A model generated the notes under the pieces. The model did no database searches, had not been told where the DNA came from, and was given only the letters and a program-made list of their open reading frames with translations. From Candidatus Heimdallarchaeota archaeon (lineage in GTDB: Archaea > Asgardarchaeota > Heimdallarchaeia > JABLTI01): a DNA stretch of 64,000 bases. Shown piece after piece: positions 1-7,358 of this stretch (position 1 is the stretch's first letter; each line of letters begins with the position of its first letter). Position numbers and translations under genes: made by a program. The stretch lies in NCBI GenBank assembly GCA_019058275.1, contig JAHLVW010000083.1, forward strand, positions 1 to 64,000. Direction: 5' to 3'.

Positions 1-2
1 AC

Positions 3-164
3 ATAGAACCAAGTAGAGCAATAGCACCATTATGGATAAATGAAGCAATTAGAAATGAAGAGATTACTCCTAATGATTTCGAGACAGAACGTGGGAAAAG
101 GTATGAGAAATACTATTACATTGAACCAAATTCTCATGCACATGAAGTAGCAAAACATAAGTAA
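3..164 (+). CDS. C-terminal end of an unknown protein (cut by window start)
   Basis: The frame is open from base 3 and stops with TAA at 162-164, giving the last 53 residues of a longer protein. The visible part is charged and tyrosine-rich (a KYYY run near the end) and matches no family I recognise. The next frame (151-465) is open before this one closes and continues in a coding-like way, so the two are either overlapping genes of one operon or one gene split by a frameshift near 150-160. The downstream genes (winged-helix protein, Cas4-like nuclease) suggest a DNA-metabolism operon. Confidence 0.5.
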   Translation: MEPSRAIAPLWINEAIRNEEITPNDFETERGKRYEKYYYIEPNSHAHEVAKHK

Positions 165-465
165 ACAAATCCTCCAAACAAGATGTTCTTTAACAACAGG
201 CTTTGAATCAACAACTAAACGAACGACAAATAAGTCAGCTGAACAACTCAAAAGATTGCTAAATCAACTTTCTAATTCTTCAGTTGAACTATTTGTTGGG
301 AACAGAAACAATGGACAAGAGAAAACTATCTGGAGGAAATTACAGGAAACGAACAATCGATCTTCCTTGACTGTTAAAGAGTTTCAATTGTTGCAAAACC
401 ATGTTCGAAAATTCTTCCGAGAGGAATTTTCCTTTGAACCATTTACCATTGCCAAGATAGTATAA
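157..465 (+). CDS. Unknown small basic protein, start unclear
   Basis: The frame is open from 151 to the TAA at 463-465. TTG at 256 is the first conventional start, but the codons before it encode a plausible helix (a run reading SAEQLKRLL) that continues smoothly past 256, so the real protein probably begins earlier. The only candidates there are ATA at 157 or other rare starts, or the frame may be joined to the preceding one by a frameshift. The product is about 70-103 residues, basic and helical, ending in EFSFEPFTIAKIV. It ends 12 bases before the next gene. Function unknown. Confidence 0.45.
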   Translation: MSKQILQTRCSLTTGFESTTKRTTNKSAEQLKRLLNQLSNSSVELFVGNRNNGQEKTIWRKLQETNNRSSLTVKEFQLLQNHVRKFFREEFSFEPFTIAKIV

Positions 466-477
466 GGAGATGAGAAA

Positions 478-1164
478 ATGCCAAAGAAAAACAGTGTTGA
501 AAACAATAGTGATCCAATAAGAACTTTAAATGGTGCTATTGTTGAAATCCTTGCAGATGACGATATTCGGATTCGAAAGAAGAAGAATATAGTACGCTAT
601 AAGTTAGTCCTAGAAGAAGTCATTGCTAAAGGGTTCATACGTACCCATGCTATTGTTACTAACTGGTTGCTAGAATTATTCGAATATGGAGAATTAAGAT
701 CTTTAACATTTCATGAGCTAATGGAGAAACTCCCTTGGTCCTGGGATAAAACTCGAGAATATTTCGATTCCCTGGAAGAAATAGGAATTGTCCAATATTC
801 CAGAGATTCACAAGGTAGAAAGATTTGCATCCTAACTATTGATAATAAGTATAGAGTAAGGCAGATTAAGAATTTACTTGAATTTTACAAACGAAATGGA
901 ATAGATTCACGAATTACTATATCTGAAGTAAGAAAGGAATATACTAAGTATGGAAGAAAATTGAATGAGTGGTTTTGTAAGAAACATGATGTGAAGAAAC
1001 TATCCACTAAGATTACGCAAGCTTCATCGAGTACAGTTGAGAAATTCATCCATAATATATTTAACATCATTAATAGATCTGAAGAAAAGGAGCTAAAAGT
1101 GAATCTACTAGTGTTTTTGAAGGAAAACCCACTATTGATTCATTCACTTAAGAGGAGTGGGTAA
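478..1164 (+). CDS. Winged-helix DNA-binding-like protein
   Basis: A 228-residue soluble protein. The start ATG at 478 has an AAGGAG Shine-Dalgarno sequence at 465-470. Residues about 75-135 look like a winged helix: a helix pair around LTFHELMEKL and WSWDKTREYF, then a turn and a wing-like hairpin with SRDSQGRKICILTI. The rest is helical and basic. It lies 2 bases upstream of the Cas4-like nuclease gene and is almost certainly co-translated with it, so it may bring the nuclease to DNA or regulate the operon. No family name can be given. Confidence 0.6.
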   Translation: MPKKNSVENNSDPIRTLNGAIVEILADDDIRIRKKKNIVRYKLVLEEVIAKGFIRTHAIVTNWLLELFEYGELRSLTFHELMEKLPWSWDKTREYFDSLEEIGIVQYSRDSQGRKICILTIDNKYRVRQIKNLLEFYKRNGIDSRITISEVRKEYTKYGRKLNEWFCKKHDVKKLSTKITQASSSTVEKFIHNIFNIINRSEEKELKVNLLVFLKENPLLIHSLKRSG

Positions 1165-1166
1165 AC

Positions 1167-1922
1167 TTGGTGGTTCTGGAGTATGAATTAAATCTGAGTG
1201 CAACAGAATTTCTATATTTTTTGGATTGTCCACAAAAATTCAGACTTTACAGAATACTAAATCCTTTACCAAATAAAGATGATTTCATGAATAGCAGAAG
1301 ATCACTATCCTCCTATGAAATGAGAGGATACCAAGGGAAGAAGGATGATGGTATCAAATATCATCATTTCTTTGAAAAGTTTCACAAAAAATACGCAAAA
1401 GTTATTCATCAGACGGTACCTCCAGAAGAGATATCCGAAGATAGTATAAAACTACTTTATTGGATTAATCAACAAGAGAAATACATCGCTGCAAAGGATG
1501 ATTGTTACTGGTATCCAGTTGAAAGGGAAGTGCGACTAATGACTGAGAAAAAACGAGGTCAAATAGATTGTATAGAGTTTTGTGAGGATAAGTTTGGTTT
1601 ACGGTTGATTGATTACAAACCAAATCCAGAACCTAATGATCAGCTTTTACTGTTGTTCTATGCAACTTTATACAATGAATATCAATTAGAAAATCCAAAC
1701 AAAGATGGCTTAAATTATGAAGTGTTAGAGGTTGGTTGCTATTATTATGAAATGGGGATAAAGGAAATTTTCGACTTGATAGAAGTCAACAAAAAAACAT
1801 TTGATAGTTTTTTTAAAGAAATATTAGAAAAAATTGCGAATAATAAATTCTTCATAAAGAAAAGTTCTTGCTGGAATTGTAATTACAAATATGCATGCAA
1901 TATTGAGCAAAGAAGATCATAA
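1167..1922 (+). CDS. Cas4/RecB-like PD-(D/E)XK nuclease with Fe-S cysteines
   Basis: A 251-residue protein with a RecB-type nuclease core. An early cysteine lies in FLDCPQKF, a metal-binding Asp in GQIDCIEF, then a D-x-K strand (LIDYK) and a following Q motif (NDQLLLLFYA). A C-terminal C-x2-C-x5-C cluster (CWNCNYKYAC) follows. One N-terminal plus three C-terminal cysteines is the layout of the [4Fe-4S] cluster in Cas4 and AddB-type nucleases, which act on DNA ends. The TTG start at 1167 follows an AGAGGAG site at 1151. No CRISPR array or other cas gene is visible here, so a role in replication, repair or an integrated element is as likely as CRISPR adaptation. Confidence 0.72.
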   Translation: MVVLEYELNLSATEFLYFLDCPQKFRLYRILNPLPNKDDFMNSRRSLSSYEMRGYQGKKDDGIKYHHFFEKFHKKYAKVIHQTVPPEEISEDSIKLLYWINQQEKYIAAKDDCYWYPVEREVRLMTEKKRGQIDCIEFCEDKFGLRLIDYKPNPEPNDQLLLLFYATLYNEYQLENPNKDGLNYEVLEVGCYYYEMGIKEIFDLIEVNKKTFDSFFKEILEKIANNKFFIKKSSCWNCNYKYACNIEQRRS

Positions 1923-1934
1923 TCTTTCACATTC

Positions 1935-2987
1935 TCAGATATTTGTTAGAAACGCTTTTGCAAATGGTGATTTATACAAATTCCCTTCATGTAGATTGAA
2001 GTTTTTACTTAATCCATCACTATTAGCAAGCATTACTAGTGTTAACTCCTTCTCGGGTATTTTTACATACAGAGAAGAAAACGAATTATCCCAGTATCCA
2101 TAGTGCCATACTATCTTATTGCTTGTTTGTGGTTCTTTCTGAACAAACCAACCTAAAGCATAAGGTAGTTCTATGCCTTTCTTTGTTTTTGGATTTGTGA
2201 AAGCGATTTCTTTAGATTCTTCAGAAATTAGCTCATTGGTATTAAGAGCAATATCGAATTTAATTAGATCAAGAACTGTAGAGATTATTCCAGCTGCTGA
2301 ACTACCTCCTTTTTGTGGATATTTCCCAAGAACTAGATTATTCTTCTTGTCCAAAAAATAGGGTTTAGCTAATCTCTCAAGTATTTCAGGTTTAGATGTA
2401 TCTTCATGGCATGCTAAACTGTCATTCATTTCAAGCTTATCTAATATTTCTTTTTGTAATAAACCCCTGAACTTTTCCTCGAAATTGAAATCAATGGCAA
2501 TACCTAAGAGACCAAATAGCAAACCATTATACCTATAGGTCTCTCCAGGTTCACCATCAATTGTTTGTTGTAGATGATGACGAATAGTAATATTTTGGTT
2601 TTCATAATGATAATTCTTTATGAGATGAGAGAGATCGATTTTTTTACCAAAGTAATCAACTGGTTTTTCTAAATTCTTCTTATTTTTCTCACAGAATTCT
2701 AGATAATTTGGTATATATTCAGCTATGCTCTTGTCAAGATCCATTAATCCTTTTTCCACTAGCTGTAGAATGATTGTTGAAGCAATAGGTTTTGTTAATG
2801 AAGCAATTCTATAGGGAGTAGTTGGTGTTGCTTTAATGTTATTCTCTAGATCAGCAAATCCTAAACCAGCAGAATAAATTAACTTGTTCTTATGAGTAAT
2901 TGCAACGGATAAACCGGTAATACGGTATTTATTCTTCAAATACTTTAGTTTCTTCTCAAATTCTTTAACTTCACTATCAAAATTCAT
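1935..2987 (-). CDS. Serine beta-lactamase-like hydrolase (class C/PBP-like fold)
   Basis: A 350-residue protein of the beta-lactamase/esterase superfamily (PF00144 type). The nucleophile motif S-x-x-K appears as SLTK after PYRIA. The second motif sits in ETYRYNGLLFG, where the usual Y-S-N reads Y-N-G. The third motif H-x-G is HYG in IVWHYGYWD. There is no signal peptide, so a cytoplasmic peptidase, esterase or amidase is more likely than antibiotic resistance. Its 3' end lies 12 bases from the opposing nuclease gene. A decayed fragment of a close paralog lies at 6642-6830. Substrate unknown. Confidence 0.85.
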   Translation of the reverse strand: MNFDSEVKEFEKKLKYLKNKYRITGLSVAITHKNKLIYSAGLGFADLENNIKATPTTPYRIASLTKPIASTIILQLVEKGLMDLDKSIAEYIPNYLEFCEKNKKNLEKPVDYFGKKIDLSHLIKNYHYENQNITIRHHLQQTIDGEPGETYRYNGLLFGLLGIAIDFNFEEKFRGLLQKEILDKLEMNDSLACHEDTSKPEILERLAKPYFLDKKNNLVLGKYPQKGGSSAAGIISTVLDLIKFDIALNTNELISEESKEIAFTNPKTKKGIELPYALGWFVQKEPQTSNKIVWHYGYWDNSFSSLYVKIPEKELTLVMLANSDGLSKNFNLHEGNLYKSPFAKAFLTNI

Positions 2988-3149
2988 TATAGCTCGACCA
3001 TTTCTAAAAACTTCTATGGTTTCAATAGCTAATATATATTAGACAAATTGCATTAGTTTGATTAATAACAAAACAACTAAAATTGCATCTACTGACTCGA
3101 CCCATTACCCTTCAAAATTTCTAACTATTTTATATTTATTATGTTTCTA

Positions 3150-4745
3150 TTAGAAATATTGACTATCTTCATCTACAAAATACTTTGTTGAATTGAATGC
3201 TTTCTTGGATATTAGTACAAAAGGCAATGCCATTATTAGCGTTATTGCCATAATGAAAAAGAGTGGATAAAAGTAATTTACACCATACCTATTTATTATC
3301 CCAATGCTATCTAATAATGATATAATTCCTAAGGTTGCAAATATTAAACCTACAATTGTAAAGATGCTAGCAATAAGGATTATCCTAATTTTTTTATTCC
3401 ATTTTGTTTTTCCAGGAACAACTTTGTTTCTACCAAACATTCCTTTGAATGTTGGAATTAATAAGAATGGGGCTATTAAACCACCATATATAGTAAAGAA
3501 TGCTAAATGCCAAGCTTTCATTCTGAAAGCATTAGTGTTTCTTGAATATATTCCTACAGCTATAAAAGCTATAAAATAAACTATACCAACGACCATTGGC
3601 ATAAAAACCATTAATAAATCATTAAAACTGGAAGTTATATGAGATAATTCCAAACCTCTAACAACATCAATTTTCAGCCAGTACATTAGCGAGTAAAATA
3701 TTCCCATAAAATAGAATGCTGTTAATAAAAAAACAAATGTTGATGAGACAAAATAATCTAAAAATTGTCTGAAAGTTATTTTACTTTTGAAAAATTTTAG
3801 TAGGTTATTCCTGAAAGCTGATACTTGTCCAGTTGTCCAACGATATAATTGGGAAATTTTGTGATCTATCGATTCAGTTACCAAACCTAAAGAAGCAACC
3901 TCATTTAGGAAATAACCATAATGACCTTGCATAGTTATTCTCAGCAGGTGTTCAAAATCTTCAGATAAATGATTTTCAGGTAATGGATAGGAGATTTCTT
4001 TCCTTAGGCAGGCAGAAGTTCCATGAAATATCACTGTTTTTATTCTTCTTTTCCCTCCTTGGGAGCAGAAGAGTTGAAATGATGATAATGCTTCCCATAT
4101 ATGTAGTAAATTACTGACATTTCTACTTTCATATTTACCCTGTACAAATGAATATTCTGGATGTTGCTCAAGAATAGTAACAAATTTAGTGATAATATCA
4201 CTCACTGGTATTTGATCAACATCAAAAATAGTTATATATTTTGCATCTAGTTTTGGAGTTATCTGGTTAATAATTCCAGCTTTAAAGGATCTAGCTTTTC
4301 CCTTATGGAAATTAAAACCGTATTTTTGTACTAATCTCTCACACTCAACAGCATATTTTTTTTCTGAACAATCATCACCAACCCAAACTTCAATATTAGG
4401 ATATGTAATTTTCTTACAACCATCAAGAGTTTCATCTAATAATTTTGGATTAACATTATGAATAGGTATAATGACCGCAACCTTTGGATAATTTTTGATT
4501 CCATTAACATCATAACTAATCTTTCCAACTTCCATTATTCCATCAAATAACTGAATCATTAAATAAGTGGCATAAACGGGTCCAAGTAACTCAAATAACA
4601 ATACAAAAACATTTAGAATTATTCCCACTACACCTAAGGTTTGGTAATTCATTATAATAGATGTCAGAGAAGCAGCAAAATATCCGAAGAGAACTATGAA
4701 GAATAAAGCACCAAATAGATGATTGAAAAATATTTTCCATTTCAT
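3150..4745 (-). CDS. Membrane family 2 glycosyltransferase, cellulose-synthase-like
   Basis: A 531-residue processive-type GT2. Two membrane helices at residues about 8-60 precede the catalytic domain, and about five more fill the last 180 residues. Visible motifs are VAVIIPIHN at the start of the nucleotide-sugar fold, WVGDDCS, the D-x-D in FDVDQIP, the general-base region LSEDFEH, and QLYRW matching Q-x-x-R-W of cellulose, hyaluronan and related synthases. It should polymerise or transfer a UDP-activated sugar at the inner membrane face and may export the product. It stands alone between a beta-lactamase-like gene and a decay zone, so nothing nearby suggests the polymer. Confidence 0.85.
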   Translation of the reverse strand: MKWKIFFNHLFGALFFIVLFGYFAASLTSIIMNYQTLGVVGIILNVFVLLFELLGPVYATYLMIQLFDGIMEVGKISYDVNGIKNYPKVAVIIPIHNVNPKLLDETLDGCKKITYPNIEVWVGDDCSEKKYAVECERLVQKYGFNFHKGKARSFKAGIINQITPKLDAKYITIFDVDQIPVSDIITKFVTILEQHPEYSFVQGKYESRNVSNLLHIWEALSSFQLFCSQGGKRRIKTVIFHGTSACLRKEISYPLPENHLSEDFEHLLRITMQGHYGYFLNEVASLGLVTESIDHKISQLYRWTTGQVSAFRNNLLKFFKSKITFRQFLDYFVSSTFVFLLTAFYFMGIFYSLMYWLKIDVVRGLELSHITSSFNDLLMVFMPMVVGIVYFIAFIAVGIYSRNTNAFRMKAWHLAFFTIYGGLIAPFLLIPTFKGMFGRNKVVPGKTKWNKKIRIILIASIFTIVGLIFATLGIISLLDSIGIINRYGVNYFYPLFFIMAITLIMALPFVLISKKAFNSTKYFVDEDSQYF

Positions 4746-4919
4746 TTGCCGATCGAATTACATTTTATACTCTTCTTATATAAGATACATCAGTTATAAA
4801 ATAAACCAAGCAGTAGCCTTTGGTTACTTGACTTAACTGGTTTTTAATCTGTTAATCACTGGTGAAATATCAGTCTATTTTTCAGAATGCTAATATTTCT
4901 TGATAACATCAAGTGATTG

Positions 4920-5130
4920 CTACTTATACTGAGCATCTGGTACAAACATAATACCAACGCCAGATTCTACTCTAGTTATTGTATCACTAATAAAATCCCC
5001 TTCATTTGTAATGTCATATTTTGTGCTTTCAACCAACCATCCTCCTATTACAAGAGCTCGTCTTATGCAAAAATAGTAATTAGTTCTGTTTTTCCTCGAG
5101 ATACTCCCTATCAATGATCTATTAATCTCA
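4920..5130 (-). pseudogene. Decayed GGWLV-motif small gene, copy 1
   Basis: The frame ending at 4920 contains IGGWLVESTKYD and ends in FVPDAQYK. Its upstream part (EYLEEK near 5085-5110) lies in another frame. Copy 2 near 7000 carries both parts (EYLEEKKGDGYY, then PGGWLVESSKYD) in one frame, so copy 1 has lost or gained bases between them. The intact protein would be about 75 residues, with a conserved pattern of aromatic, RR, GGWLVESxKYD and FVPD. Family not recognised. A TTG at 5114 could still open a truncated 64-residue product. Confidence 0.6.
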
Positions 5131-5182
5131 ATAGTGAACTGAAGTATTTTGAAATTAAGTGATATTAGAAATAAAATAGTGT

Positions 5183-5318
5183 GTGCCTTGCGTGATTTGA
5201 ATTCGTGGTAAAAATGTACGCAACCCTTGAACTTACACGACCAGTAACTTATGAGCCTGCTGCTCTACCAAGCATTGCTTGATTCGGAAATCATCCGTAA
5301 ACATTGAGCTTTAGGCCC
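5183..5318 (-). tRNA. tRNA-Met(CAU)-like sequence, intron-bearing or degenerate
   Basis: On the minus strand this begins GGGCCTA and has a perfect D stem (GCTC/GAGC) split by about 28 extra bases in the D loop. An anticodon loop CTCATAA (CAU) follows. TCGTG and TTCAAATCACGC would form a T arm if about 34 intervening bases were removed. The 3' end AAGGCAC pairs with the 5' end at five of seven positions. The anticodon stem halves (GCAGG and GTTAC) do not pair well. It could be a tRNA-Met with two unusual introns, as some archaea have, but the mispaired stem and the surrounding pseudogenes favour a degenerate or chimeric copy. Confidence 0.45.
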
Positions 5319-5442
5319 ATTATTGTAGTGAGTTGAGATTCATTTGTTATTTAAATCTTTTTTCATTCTCAGAATTTAGTTATGAGCTATTTTAGCAAAT
5401 AATTTTTAATACCAAATAAAGAAAAGAGACATGGGATTGTGA

Positions 5443-5976
5443 ATGCCAATAGATATGGATAAATGGTCTAAAATTGTTAGTATTGCATTAGTCTATATTC
5501 AGGAAACTCTTGATGAATTAATTCTATTGCAAATGAATGAAAGCAATATCAAGAATTATTTTACTCAGATGTATTTTAACATTTCAAGGGAAAATGAGAC
5601 TGATGAAACGAAGGCTTTGCTTGAGAAAATTAATCTGTTTAGGGAAAACTACCGCAGAGTATTTGTAAGTGCTCTTGATTTCTTTATAGCCCCACTTCAT
5701 TACCAAATAAAAATCTTGAATAACATTATTAATAATCCAAGCACTAATGCAAAAGAGAAATTAATTAAGTCTTTTAATGTGCAATCCAGAACAGAGCTGT
5801 TTATCAAAAAATTATTTCATGACGAGTATGAAATTATTACCGAGTATCTCAATTTAAAAAATAAGCAATTACAAGTATTCAAAGAAGAAAAACTGAAATT
5901 GGAACAAAATATTCGTAAAATAGATGATGTCAAATTTGATAACTTAAGAAGTGAATTATTCAAGATTAAATCTTAA
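5443..5976 (+). CDS. Unknown helical protein
   Basis: A 177-residue protein with no cysteine motif or membrane segment. It is almost entirely predicted helix with many charged residues, and the last 45 residues (from about NLKNKQLQ) look like a coiled coil. ATG at 5443 starts the frame; a second ATG lies four codons later. It is a single gene between the tRNA-like sequence and a convergent zinc-ribbon gene. I do not recognise the family. Confidence 0.6.
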   Translation: MPIDMDKWSKIVSIALVYIQETLDELILLQMNESNIKNYFTQMYFNISRENETDETKALLEKINLFRENYRRVFVSALDFFIAPLHYQIKILNNIINNPSTNAKEKLIKSFNVQSRTELFIKKLFHDEYEIITEYLNLKNKQLQVFKEEKLKLEQNIRKIDDVKFDNLRSELFKIKS

Positions 5977-6087
5977 TTTCTTCAAAAACAAGGTAAAACC
6001 TATTCGGTGTTTTTCTTTACCTATTTTACTTAAATTAGTTTTTTGATTGCTTATAGTAATATCTTACAATATTCGAATTAGTGTATT

Positions 6088-6582
6088 TTAGTAATTTGCA
6101 TCTCTAATTATTCGATCTGCAGTTAGGTGCTGTAAGCAATTAGGACAGCTACCATTTACTTTGATCCATTCATGAAAATGGGATAAATGGTTTTCTGATT
6201 CACAATAAGGACATCTTCCTATCTCATCATTTGTGGAAAATGATTGCTTACATACTGAACATCTAGATACCCTTCTACCACAACTAATACAATAATCATC
6301 TTGTTTTTCTATCATAGATCCACACCAAACACAAGTGGTATCTTTAGCTTCAAAAAATGAAGAATCTTCTACAGAAAGACCAGATGTTGTTGTTTTAACA
6401 ACAGGCTGTTTTTTGGATTTGTTTCTTGCACCAATTAGTGTGCCTATTCCAATAATACAAACTATAGCTAGAACTACATACCTAAACGTACCAGAAGGAA
6501 CGTAGTTATTTGCTATAAAAATCCCAACTCCAAGTATAAGAGCAGCAGCGATCAAAGAATTAACAGTTTTTTTCTTTGTCAT
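6088..6582 (-). CDS. Membrane-anchored double zinc-ribbon protein
   Basis: A 164-residue protein. Residues about 8-52 form two membrane helices (LIAAALILGVGIF and VVLAIVCIIGIGTLIG). The rest is cytoplasmic and holds four or more C-x2-C knuckles: CVWC, CISC, CSVC, CPYC and CPNC. That is a double zinc ribbon followed by a further ribbon-like unit. Such proteins are common in archaea and usually mediate protein or nucleic-acid contacts at the membrane; no enzymatic role is implied. The wHTH/zinc-ribbon membrane protein at 30614-31168 has a similar build with an added wHTH domain. Confidence 0.75.
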   Translation of the reverse strand: MTKKKTVNSLIAAALILGVGIFIANNYVPSGTFRYVVLAIVCIIGIGTLIGARNKSKKQPVVKTTTSGLSVEDSSFFEAKDTTCVWCGSMIEKQDDYCISCGRRVSRCSVCKQSFSTNDEIGRCPYCESENHLSHFHEWIKVNGSCPNCLQHLTADRIIRDANY

Positions 6583-6641
6583 CTTTACATCATGAATTCA
6601 ATATTCAAGATGAATTGGAATAATCAGTGATATAAAGCTAA

Positions 6642-6830
6642 TCAAACGAAATGCTCTAGAAATGCATTGGCAAAGGGTGATGTTAAAAGATCCCCTTTTG
6701 CTAGATTGAATTCCGCACTTAAACCATCGCTATTGGCAAGCTAAATAAGTGTTAGTTTTTTCTCTGGAATCTTCATGATTAATGATGAAAACGCTTCTAA
6801 CCAATTGCCATTTTGTAGCACTTTTTTTAT
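6642..6830 (-). pseudogene. Fragment of a beta-lactamase-like gene (C-terminal part)
   Basis: The minus strand encodes a clear match to the last 60 residues of the intact hydrolase at 1935-2987. It reads KIPEKKLTLI, stop, then LANSDGLSAEFNLAKG and SPFANAFLEHF, against KIPEKELTLVM, LANSDGLSKNFNLHEG and SPFAKAFLTNI. An in-frame TAG interrupts it. The position matching HYG reads QNG, so the catalytic histidine is lost too. The rest of the gene upstream is not recognisable. This is a remnant of a duplicated paralog. Confidence 0.88.
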
Positions 6831-6891
6831 CCCAATATTAGAAATTAATCTAATTTGTTTTAAAAGAGAATTTTGATAGCTCTTGTTTGCA

Positions 6892-7150
6892 TTACTTGAA
6901 GGTTTTTACTTTTTCTAACCCTTGCCATTTATGTTCTGGATCTGGTACAAAAGTTATCTCAACTCCATATCCTTGCTCCAGCAACTAATCCACCCATAAA
7001 CTGAAAGTCAGTATTAAAATCATACTTTGAGCTTTCCACCAACCATCCACCGGGCACTCGGGTTCTTCGAATTACAGAATAGTATCCATCCCCTTTCTTT
7101 TCTTCTAAATATTCCCATTCAAATTTAGTGTATCCTTTCATATTAGTCAT
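6892..7150 (-). pseudogene. Frameshifted GGWLV-motif small gene, copy 2
   Basis: From ATG at 7150 the frame encodes KFEWEYLEEKKGDGYY, then RRTRVPGGWLVESSKYD, and stops at 6959. The neighbouring frame then gives EQGYGVEITFVPDPEHKWQGLEK and stops at 6892. Copy 1 keeps the GGWLV and FVPD parts together in one frame, so this copy has a frameshift between them. The order beta-lactamase part then GGWLV gene on the minus strand repeats that of 1935-5114, which suggests a segmental duplication followed by decay. A 63-residue truncated product remains possible. Confidence 0.68.
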
Positions 7151-7358
7151 CCATCAAAATCTTATCACTAAGATGTTATTTTCAATTATTTAATAGTAAC
7201 CTATTGGAGTTACTAAATCCTTCTGGATAAATTATTTACTTTTCTAATTTTTATCTATAAAGAAAAGTCAAATGATTAAGAATATTTTTTATGCCAATTG
7301 TTCATTATTTAATTTAGATAATCATCTACAAGTTAGAGGGTTGATAAAGGGATTTATT

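Noticed and set aside
7272-7358. Upstream ATG of the giant surface protein
   Set aside because: It would place 29 polar residues before the signal segment; the ATG at 7359 starts right at it, like the neighbouring protease.
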